In this document: one piece after another, positions 1-5,190 of the stretch
How positions within the stretch are numbered: the first letter of the stretch is position 1
Layout: every line of letters begins with the position of its first letter
Source of the DNA: an uncultured Collinsella sp.
GTDB lineage: Bacteria > Actinomycetota > Coriobacteriia > Coriobacteriales > Coriobacteriaceae
Direction: 5' to 3'
NCBI GenBank assembly: GCA_958407085.1
Contig: CATYHY010000092.1
Span: 1-5,968, forward strand
Length of the DNA: 5,968 bases
Translations under genes and position numbers: made by a program
Notes under the pieces: generated by a model
Database searches by the model: none
Seen by the model: the letters and a program-made list of their open reading frames with translations, nothing else
What the model was told of the DNA's origin: nothing

Positions 1-305
1 TTGCGAAGATCCTCGATGAGAACCCCGATATTGACGGCATCTTTGCGGGAGACGACACGATGGCGGCTATCTGTCTTAACGTGATGAAGCAGCGCGGCTT
101 GAGCGCTCCGGGCGATATTAAGGTCGTGGGCGCGGATGGTGCCCGCCGCACTATGACGTTTATGCCTGACTTAACAACCGTACGCCAAGATATCGATCGC
201 ATCGGAGAGCTCGCGGCGCAATCCATCATTGCTCTTATTAACGGCGAAAAGCCCGAATCGAATATCAAGCTCCCCGTTGAACTCATTGAGGGTAAAACCG
301 CGTAG
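1..305 (+). CDS. LacI/GalR-family transcriptional regulator, C-terminal part (5' truncated)
   Basis: The reading frame is open from base 3 to the TAG at 303-305, giving about 100 residues with no start inside the window, so the gene begins upstream; the internal ATG at 60 is not the start. The visible part is the end of the sugar-binding (periplasmic-binding-protein-like) core of LacI/GalR repressors. Its signatures are the stretch DGIFAGDDTMAAI, then DIKVVGADG, then LTTVRQDIDRIGELAAQSII followed by INGE, which are the usual last motifs of this family. The helix-turn-helix part lies outside the window, so DNA specificity cannot be read. It is codirectional with, and immediately upstream of, a sucrose/beta-fructoside operon whose control region holds LacI-type operator-like sites. 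I infer that it is the local repressor (ScrR-like), induced by a sugar or sugar phosphate. Family assignment is secure; the target is inference. No convincing terminator follows it. Confidence 0.93.
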   Translation, partial: AKILDENPDIDGIFAGDDTMAAICLNVMKQRGLSAPGDIKVVGADGARRTMTFMPDLTTVRQDIDRIGELAAQSIIALINGEKPESNIKLPVELIEGKTA

Positions 306-358
306 TTCATCCCGTGCCAAAAGAATTCCTCAAACACCTCTGATGACCGTTCGCCGGC

Positions 359-373
359 ATATGTCAACCGTTT
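359..373 (-). promoter_or_regulatory. Inverted third copy of the operator-like repeat
   Basis: Read on the minus strand this is AAACGGTTGACATAT, matching 14 of 15 bases of each of the two tandem copies at 412-426 and 429-443. It is flanked by a short inverted repeat, CGGCA (355-359) and TGCCG (373-377). Its centre lies about 53 bp upstream of the first tandem copy, close to five helical turns. This would suit a distal operator for a dimer-of-dimers LacI-type repressor. No good -10 hexamer lies downstream on the minus strand, so I read it as a protein-binding site and not a divergent promoter. The stretch 306-358 between the repressor stop and this site holds nothing else I can support. Confidence 0.5.
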
Positions 374-409
374 GCCGACGACTGGAACTGCGAAAAGACG
401 TATTGGTGT

Positions 410-443
410 GAAAACGTTTGACATATGAAAACGATTGACATAT
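410..443 (+). repeat. Tandem 17-bp direct repeat, probable double operator
   Basis: Two adjoining 17-bp units, GAAAACGTTTGACATAT (410-426) and GAAAACGATTGACATAT (427-443), differ at one base. The first contains the perfect palindrome AAACGTTT (412-419), the CG-centred core typical of LacI/GalR-family operators; the second has AAACGATT. Each unit also contains a perfect TTGACA, so the binding site and the -35 element are fused. A repressor bound here would block RNA polymerase directly. The LacI-family gene just upstream is the natural candidate binder. The repeat is directly visible; the operator role is inference from the family's known site type. Confidence 0.65.
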
Positions 444-446
444 CTT
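418..446 (+). promoter_or_regulatory. Probable sigma70-type promoter of the beta-fructoside operon
   Basis: A perfect -35 TTGACA (418-423) is followed after 17 bp by TATCTT (441-446), which matches 4 of 6 bases of the -10 consensus. Initiation would fall near 453 and give a leader of about 37 nt before the ATG at 490. The second TTGACA (435-440) has no good -10 at 17 bp; the nearest candidate, TAGTAT at 462-467, needs a 21-bp spacer. I therefore prefer the first pairing. Both -35 elements lie inside the operator-like repeats, which fits a repressible promoter. Confidence 0.55.
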
Positions 447-489
447 GCAGTTGTACCGAGTTAGTATCTCGTAAGAAAGGAAGTCTCGG

Positions 490-1872
490 ATGCACAAGGT
501 GTATTACCAGCCTGAGGGAATTTGGGTAGGCGACATCATGCCGTACGGCGAGGACGGCACGTTCTATCTCTATCATCAGCGTGACACGCGAAACCCCGGA
601 CCTTTCGGAGAGCCGTTTGGCTGGGCACTCGCGACAACCAAGGACTTCGTCAATTACAAAGACTTTGGCGAGAGCCTTGAGCGTGGCGGCGACGAGGAAG
701 TCGACCAGTATGTTTATGCTGGCACGGTGTTTAAGGTGGGCGACAAGTACCATGCGCTCTACACTGGTTGCAATCGCGATAAGGTCAAGGCACGCTTGAT
801 GAAGCAGGTTCTTCTTCACGCAACGAGTGACGACGCCGTCAAGTGGGAGAAGAACATCGCCGAGACGCTGCTTCCGCCCCAGGAGGGTTACGATGACCGC
901 AACTGGCGCGATCCCTTTGTGCTTTGGGATGAGGAGAACGAAGAGTACATGCTCATCCTCGGCACGCGTGTGGGCGAGGACAAGCGTCTGATGACCGGTC
1001 GTCTGGTCAAGTTCACCTCCAAGGACCTGGATACCTGGGAGTTCCAGGGCGACTGGTGGAATCCGGGCCTGTACACCATGTTCGAGATGCCTGATCTCTT
1101 TAAGATGGGCGACTGGTGGTATCTGGTGTTCTCCGAGTACAGTGATGGCAACAAGACCCGTTACCGCATGTCTCGCTCTATCAACGGTCCTTGGATCACT
1201 CCTGCGGACGATTCCTTCGATGGCCGCGCGTACTATGCCGCGCGTACCGCATTTGACGGCGAGCGCCGCGTTCTCTTTGGTTGGGTTCCTACGCGTGACG
1301 AGGGCGGCGACCCCAGCTCTTACCTGTGGGGTGGCACCTTTATGCCCCTCGAGATCGTTCAGCGTGCCGACGGAACGCTCGGCACCAAGCTTCCTGACAG
1401 CATGCTTGGCGCCTTTGGCGAGGCTAAGGCAGTCGAGGCCTTTGAGCTCTCCTGCGAGTCGGGCAAGGTCGAGCAGGTGCTCGCCGCGGATGCCGGTTCC
1501 ACCTATATGCTCGATGCCGACATCGAGCTCGCCGGTGACGCTGCCGGCTTCTCGGTGAAGCTTGCCGAGGACGCCGAGTCCGGTCTTGCCTATGAGTTCC
1601 GCGCCAACCTGCGTGAGGGCAAGCTCGAGTTTACGGCGGCCCCCCAGTATCCGTGGTTCCAGGTCAACAACATGGGCCTCGAGCGTCCGTTGTTCTTTAA
1701 GGGCGAGGGCACTCATCATGTGCGCCTGGTCGTTGACGACGATATCGCGACCATCTTTGTCGATGATGTTGCGCTTAACGCTCGATTCTGCAATAAGCAG
1801 GGACAGGGTGTGGCGCTGACGGTCACCGACGGTACGCTCAAGTGCGCAAATGCAACGATCGCGTCTCTGTAA
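490..1872 (+). CDS. Divergent GH32-type beta-fructosidase, cytoplasmic
   Basis: This 460-residue protein has the GH32 plan: an N-terminal five-bladed propeller (about 1-290) and a C-terminal beta-sandwich with the VEIF-like motif TIFVDDVALNARF (421-433). The probable catalytic triad is Asp15 in WVGDIMPYG (nucleophile), Asp141 in WRDP (transition-state stabiliser) and Glu199 in EMPDLF (acid/base). LWGGTFMPLEIV (279-290) replaces the usual WxGxLTxPREL stretch. The usual nucleophile motif, W(M/L)NDPNG, is absent; this form belongs to a divergent branch normally annotated as GH32. There is no signal peptide, so it should act in the cytoplasm. The ATG at 490 is supported by AAAGGAAG (476-483). It is first in the operon, 45 bp before the PTS permease. 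I infer that it hydrolyses imported beta-fructosides or short fructo-oligosaccharides, phosphorylated or not; exact substrate and linkage are unknown, and transfructosylation is possible. Confidence 0.85.
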   Translation: MHKVYYQPEGIWVGDIMPYGEDGTFYLYHQRDTRNPGPFGEPFGWALATTKDFVNYKDFGESLERGGDEEVDQYVYAGTVFKVGDKYHALYTGCNRDKVKARLMKQVLLHATSDDAVKWEKNIAETLLPPQEGYDDRNWRDPFVLWDEENEEYMLILGTRVGEDKRLMTGRLVKFTSKDLDTWEFQGDWWNPGLYTMFEMPDLFKMGDWWYLVFSEYSDGNKTRYRMSRSINGPWITPADDSFDGRAYYAARTAFDGERRVLFGWVPTRDEGGDPSSYLWGGTFMPLEIVQRADGTLGTKLPDSMLGAFGEAKAVEAFELSCESGKVEQVLAADAGSTYMLDADIELAGDAAGFSVKLAEDAESGLAYEFRANLREGKLEFTAAPQYPWFQVNNMGLERPLFFKGEGTHHVRLVVDDDIATIFVDDVALNARFCNKQGQGVALTVTDGTLKCANATIASL

Positions 1873-1876
1873 TGGC

Positions 1877-1894
1877 ATCAAAACGTTTTATGAT
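1877..1894 (+). promoter_or_regulatory. Second LacI-type operator-like palindrome before the PTS gene
   Basis: AAAACGTTTT (1880-1889) is a perfect 10-bp CG-centred palindrome. It is extended by ATCA (1877-1880) and TGAT (1891-1894) in an offset inverted arrangement. The core matches the AAACGTTT of the upstream repeat array, so the same regulator may bind. It lies just after the stop codon of the first GH32 gene. TATGAT (1889-1894, 5 of 6 for a -10) overlaps its right edge, but the best -35 at 16-17 bp is poor (CTGTAA, 1867-1872). An internal repressible promoter is possible but weakly supported; an auxiliary operator within the operon is an alternative. Confidence 0.5.
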
Positions 1895-1907
1895 TTCGTA
1901 AGGGAAT

Positions 1908-1914
1908 GGAGAGG
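1908..1914 (+). promoter_or_regulatory. Ribosome binding site that sets the EIIBC start
   Basis: GGAGAGG here lies directly before AACATG, so translation should start at the ATG at 1918. The in-frame ATG at 1906 overlaps this element and has only AGGG one base upstream, far too close. Starting at 1918 gives MDYKVVSQQVVDNVGG, the usual beginning of a PTS EIIB domain. Confidence 0.7.
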
Positions 1915-1917
1915 AAC

Positions 1918-3369
1918 ATGGACTACAAAGTAGTGTCTCAGCAAGTCGTCGATAACGTCGGCGGTCTGGAGAACATCGAGGGCGCCACGCATTGCGTTAC
2001 GCGTCTGCGTCTGGTGCTCAAGGATACGAGCAAGTACAACAAGGCCGAGCTCGAGAACATCGATGGCGTCAAGGGCGTGCTGTACAACAGCGGCCAGCTC
2101 ATGATCATCTTCGGTACCGGTACCGTCAACAAGGTCTACGATGAGTTTATGGCTCTGACGGGCGTTAAGGAGATCAGCGCTTCCGAGGTCAAGGGCGCCG
2201 AGGCGGACAAGAAGGGCAAGTTCTTCTCGGTCCTCAAGGTATTCTCGGACATCTTTATCCCCATCATTCCCGCTTTCGTCGGCGCTGCTATCATCGTCGG
2301 CCTTAAGTCGCTGATCGTTGCCAACGGACTCTTCGGCATGGAGGGCAGCCTTGCCGACCACAGCGAGTTCCTCAAGAACCTCGCAAGCTTCTTTGCCATT
2401 ATCGCCACCACGTTTGACTACCTGCCTGTCCTGGTTATGTACAGCGCGGTCAAGCGTTTTGGCGGTAATCCGATTCTGGGCATCCTCGTCGGTATCGTCA
2501 TGGTTCACCCGAGCCTTATGAACCGCAACACGTTCGTTATGGACCCGACGGGTGCTGAGTACTGGAACTTTGGTCCGCTCTCCATTCCCATGGTTGCTTT
2601 CCAGGGCGGCGTGTTCCCTGCAATCCTGACTGCCTGGTTTATGGCCAAGGTCGAAAAGATTGCCCAGAAGTACATCCCCGAGGTCGTTTCGTTCGTCTTT
2701 GTCCCGACCGTTACCCTGATTCTTGCTAACGTCGCCCTGTTCACCGTGTTCGGCCCGCTCGGCAACCTGATCGGCGACGTCCTCGGCGGCGTAATCGATA
2801 TCCTGTACAACAGGATGGGCGTCTTTGGTGCCTTTGTCTTCGCCGCGTTCCTGCAGCCGCTTGTCGTTACCGGTACGCATCAGTTCATCCAGGGTATCGA
2901 GGCAAACCTCGTCGCCACGACTGGCTTCAACTACATCCAGGCCATCTGGTCGGTTTCCATCATCGCCCAGGGCGGCGGCGCCATCGGCATGTACCTCATT
3001 CACAAGAAGCATTCCAAAGAGCGCAACATCTGTATGTCGTCCTTTATCCCGACGCTGGTCGGTATCTCCGAGCCCGCAATCTTTGCTGCAAACATGCGCT
3101 ACTCGATCATCCCGTTCATCTGCGCTTGCATCGGTGCAGGCTGCGGCGGTGCCTTCGTGAAGTTCTTTGAGGTGCGCGCCATCGGTCAGGGTCTGACCGG
3201 CGTGCTTGGCCTGCTCATCGTCACGCCCGAGACGCTCGTGTGGTATGTGGCTGGCAATCTCATCGCCTTCATCGTGCCGATCGTCTTGATCTTTGCCTAC
3301 AACAAGGCAAAGGGCGTGCCGACCACCGATGAAGAGGGCGCTGGCGCTGGCTTCGACGTTAGCTTCTAG
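1918..3369 (+). CDS. scrA: PTS sucrose-type EIIBC permease (beta-fructoside uptake)
   Basis: This is a 483-residue membrane permease of the glucose/sucrose PTS superfamily, which imports and phosphorylates its sugar. Residues 1-80 form the EIIB domain, with the phospho-accepting Cys26 in THCVTRLRLVL. After a charged linker (about 83-102) comes the EIIC domain (about 105-465), with many hydrophobic segments such as VGAAIIVGL, YLPVLVMYSAV, LGILVGIVMV and GVLGLLIV. EIIC signatures include VVTGTHQF (His321) and GISEPAIF (Glu385). The protein ends in a short acidic/glycine tail with no EIIA domain, so phosphate must come from a separate EIIA. Sucrose specificity is inferred from the two flanking GH32 genes and the ScrA-like domain order and length; trehalose or another beta-fructoside PTS of the same subfamily cannot be excluded from sequence alone. 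Codirectional with both GH32 genes; probably one operon. Confidence 0.88.
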   Translation: MDYKVVSQQVVDNVGGLENIEGATHCVTRLRLVLKDTSKYNKAELENIDGVKGVLYNSGQLMIIFGTGTVNKVYDEFMALTGVKEISASEVKGAEADKKGKFFSVLKVFSDIFIPIIPAFVGAAIIVGLKSLIVANGLFGMEGSLADHSEFLKNLASFFAIIATTFDYLPVLVMYSAVKRFGGNPILGILVGIVMVHPSLMNRNTFVMDPTGAEYWNFGPLSIPMVAFQGGVFPAILTAWFMAKVEKIAQKYIPEVVSFVFVPTVTLILANVALFTVFGPLGNLIGDVLGGVIDILYNRMGVFGAFVFAAFLQPLVVTGTHQFIQGIEANLVATTGFNYIQAIWSVSIIAQGGGAIGMYLIHKKHSKERNICMSSFIPTLVGISEPAIFAANMRYSIIPFICACIGAGCGGAFVKFFEVRAIGQGLTGVLGLLIVTPETLVWYVAGNLIAFIVPIVLIFAYNKAKGVPTTDEEGAGAGFDVSF

Positions 3370-3408
3370 TTGAGCCGTTCAGCGTAATCTGAGGATAAGT
3401 CCATTTGA

Positions 3409-3446
3409 GGAAGGGCGTTCGACTCGTGTGAGTCGAGCGTCCTTCC
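3409..3446 (+). terminator. 17-bp hairpin between permease and sucrose-6-phosphate hydrolase genes
   Basis: Arms 3409-3425 and 3430-3446 pair over 17 positions around a GTGT loop, with 15 Watson-Crick pairs and two G.U pairs (3415/3440 and 3418/3437). The wobble pairs suggest that it works as RNA and not as a DNA palindrome. It is followed by CTATAGACG with no T run, so it is not a textbook intrinsic terminator. It ends 24 bases before the next ATG. It could be a partial terminator or attenuator lowering expression of the downstream gene, or a processing/stability element protecting the 3' end of the permease message. The structure is clear; its role is uncertain. Confidence 0.5.
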
Positions 3447-3470
3447 CTATAGACGAGAAAGTCAACGGCG

Positions 3471-4913
3471 ATGTTTAATCAAAAAAATAAGGTGACACGC
3501 GCGGACTATGAGCAGTGGCGTGCCGGACAGGATGAGACGGCATGTCGCATCGCGTCCGACCCCGATAGGCTCCTGTTCCATGTGGAGCCTGAGCTTGGCT
3601 GGCTCAACGACCCTAACGGTTTGGTGCAGATTGGTGATACGTATCACATCTATCATCAATACGATCCGTTCGATGCTGCGCATGGCGGTCCAGTGCTTTG
3701 GAACCATCTGACGACAAAGGATTTTGTGACGTACGAGAATCGCGGCCCCGTGCTGTTCCCCGATTCCGATTTGGATTCGAGTGGAGCGTATTCTGGTTCT
3801 GCCTTTGTACGTGATGGCAAGATTCACTACTTCTATACCGGCAACGTTAAGCATTTTGACCGCGATGATTACGACTACGTGTTGACGGGCCGTGAGCAAA
3901 ACCAGATTCATATGGTTGCCGAGAATCCCGACGAATTGGGCGAGAAGCGCATAGCTGTTGGGCCGGTCGATTACCCCGAGGATATCGGTACGCACGTGCG
4001 CGACCCCAAGATCCTTGAACACGACGGTGTCTACTACATGGTTCTGGGCGCTCGTACGAAAGACGACCGTGGCTGCGTGCTTGTCTATACCTCGAGCGAT
4101 CTAGAGGACTGGAGCTATGCGACGCGCATTGAGTTAGGCGAGAAGTTTGGTTTTATGTGGGAGTGCCCTGATCTGTTTGAGCTTGATGGCGAGCTTATTC
4201 TCGTCTGCTGTCCGCAGGGCGTGCCCGCCGATGGTTGGCGTTACCGCAATCCGCACCAGTGCGTGTGGTTCTCCATCGAGGCCGATTGGGGGGCGCCGAG
4301 CTTTAAGATCGTCGGCCAGGGCATGCCTCCGATGGTTGATGCCGGTTTTGATTTCTATGCCCCGCAGTCCTTTGAGGACGCTGCGGGTCGGCGTTTGATG
4401 ATCGGATGGTCGGGTTGCCCCGATGCGACGACAGAAAGCCCGACGGTGGCGCGCGGGTGGCAGTGCGCGCTGACGGTGCCGAGAGAGCTGAGCATGCGCG
4501 GCGGCAAGCTCTGCCAGTGGCCGGCGCACGAGATTGAGAGGATGCGCGGCGATTGCGTTCGTGCTGTAGGCGGTGAGACCGTTGAGGAGCCGGGACGCCT
4601 GTTTGATGTCGTGGTTTCCTGCGAGGGAGCCAAGATGATCGAGCTCGAAATCCGCAAGGGTGTCTTTGTGCGTTATACGGACGGGATGCTTACCCTCGAT
4701 ATGGGCGACGAAGGCTATGGACGCGACCAGAGGTCGATCGAGCTCGGCGAACTTCGCGACCTGCGCGTGCTTTCGGACACTACGATGGTCGAGATTTTTG
4801 CCAATGGTGGCGAGGCGGCACTTACGAGCCGTACCTATTCGCCGGCGGTTCCGGCGATGGAGCTGCACGCCGGGGGTGCGGCGTCGATGGATTTCTACCG
4901 CCTCGCTCATTAA
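3471..4913 (+). CDS. scrB: GH32 sucrose-6-phosphate hydrolase (invertase), cytoplasmic
   Basis: This 480-residue protein is a canonical GH32 enzyme that would split sucrose-6-phosphate into glucose-6-phosphate and fructose after PTS uptake. The catalytic triad is intact: Asp47 in GWLNDPNG (nucleophile), Asp178 in HVRDPKI (transition-state stabiliser) and Glu231 in WECPDLF (acid/base). Other family marks are DFYAPQSF (294-301), ARGWQCALTVPREL (327-340) and, in the C-terminal beta-sandwich, VEIFANGG (440-447). Length matches bacterial ScrB proteins, and the lack of a signal peptide places it in the cytoplasm. The start is less certain than for its neighbours: the best upstream match is only GAGAAAG (3455-3461), and the first codons are A-rich, including an A7 run (3481-3487). 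It follows the permease after 101 bp containing a hairpin, so it may be partly uncoupled from the operon. ScrB is my preferred call from context; a beta-fructosidase on non-phosphorylated fructosides is the alternative. No fructokinase gene is in the window. Confidence 0.9.
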   Translation: MFNQKNKVTRADYEQWRAGQDETACRIASDPDRLLFHVEPELGWLNDPNGLVQIGDTYHIYHQYDPFDAAHGGPVLWNHLTTKDFVTYENRGPVLFPDSDLDSSGAYSGSAFVRDGKIHYFYTGNVKHFDRDDYDYVLTGREQNQIHMVAENPDELGEKRIAVGPVDYPEDIGTHVRDPKILEHDGVYYMVLGARTKDDRGCVLVYTSSDLEDWSYATRIELGEKFGFMWECPDLFELDGELILVCCPQGVPADGWRYRNPHQCVWFSIEADWGAPSFKIVGQGMPPMVDAGFDFYAPQSFEDAAGRRLMIGWSGCPDATTESPTVARGWQCALTVPRELSMRGGKLCQWPAHEIERMRGDCVRAVGGETVEEPGRLFDVVVSCEGAKMIELEIRKGVFVRYTDGMLTLDMGDEGYGRDQRSIELGELRDLRVLSDTTMVEIFANGGEAALTSRTYSPAVPAMELHAGGAASMDFYRLAH

Positions 4914-5010
4914 CCGTGCATGGAGCACGATTGGACTTGTTGGGCGGAATGTGTCGCAGTTGCCGCGGCCAGCTACCGCTTATCGCGTATAGCGACCGTT
5001 TGCGGAATAA

Positions 5011-5039
5011 GTAACACTCCTTAATAAACCGTGTAGAAT
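5011..5039 (+). promoter_or_regulatory. Possible promoter upstream of the DegV gene
   Basis: TAGAAT (5034-5039) matches 5 of 6 bases of the -10 consensus and sits 17 bp after GTAACA (5011-5016), which matches 4 of 6 for the -35. Transcription from about 5046 would give a structured leader of roughly 145 nt before the ATG at 5191. I see no better promoter nearer to the gene: TATATT at 5152-5157 has no usable -35. The flanking region 4914-5010 shows no gene; it has only a 5-bp CGTGC/GCACG stem (4915-4929) just after the upstream stop codon. Confidence 0.4.
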
Positions 5040-5063
5040 CTCAAATAAGCACGGAGTTTTCCA

Positions 5064-5106
5064 GGGAGACGCTGTCCTTTGTTGTGTGCAAGGGACGGCG
5101 TCTCTT
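5064..5106 (+). terminator. 18-bp hairpin between the fructoside operon and the DegV gene
   Basis: Arms 5064-5081 and 5089-5106 pair at all 18 positions around a 7-nt loop, with four G.U pairs (5064/5106, 5065/5105, 5073/5097, 5078/5092). The 3' arm ends in TCTCTTT, a weak T tract partly used in the stem. It may be the terminator of the upstream operon, about 150 bp past its last stop codon. However, a plausible promoter lies upstream of it at 5011-5039, which would make it a leader structure of the DegV message. The fold is clear; the choice between terminator and leader element is open. Confidence 0.5.
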
Positions 5107-5119
5107 TGGCGCTTGGAGG

Positions 5120-5138
5120 CCGTTCTACAGCAGGACGG
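5120..5138 (+). other. Small hairpin in the DegV leader region
   Basis: CCGTTCT (5120-5126) pairs with AGGACGG (5132-5138) over 7 bp, including one G.U pair, around a 5-nt loop. It lies 13 bases after the large hairpin at 5064-5106 and 52 bases before the DegV start. A stem this short may arise by chance; it is noted because it may form part of one structured leader. Confidence 0.3.
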
Positions 5139-5190
5139 TGGACGTGCGTCATATATTAAAAAACCAACGTCGAGATGGGTCGTGATAAGA

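Noticed and set aside
364..1881. Long minus-strand open frame of about 505 codons opposite the first GH32 gene
   Set aside because: It is the mirror of a high-GC gene with biased third positions. The translation has no recognisable domain, and the plus strand encodes a clear GH32 protein.
1888..3012. Minus-strand open frame of about 374 codons opposite the permease gene
   Set aside because: The highly charged, low-complexity translation (many D, E, V, N) is typical of the antisense of a membrane protein gene. The plus strand is a clear EIIBC.
3481..3487. A7 run in codons 4-6 of scrB as a possible slippage or phase-variation site
   Set aside because: Seven A's is short for phase variation, and the downstream frame is intact. 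A-rich early codons are more simply explained as helping translation start.
4134..4928. Minus-strand open frame opposite the 3' half of scrB
   Set aside because: Shadow frame rich in R, H, A and L with no family signature and no ribosome site worth noting.
4915..4929. CGTGC/GCACG stem just after the scrB stop as a terminator
   Set aside because: Only five base pairs and no T run follow; too weak to call.
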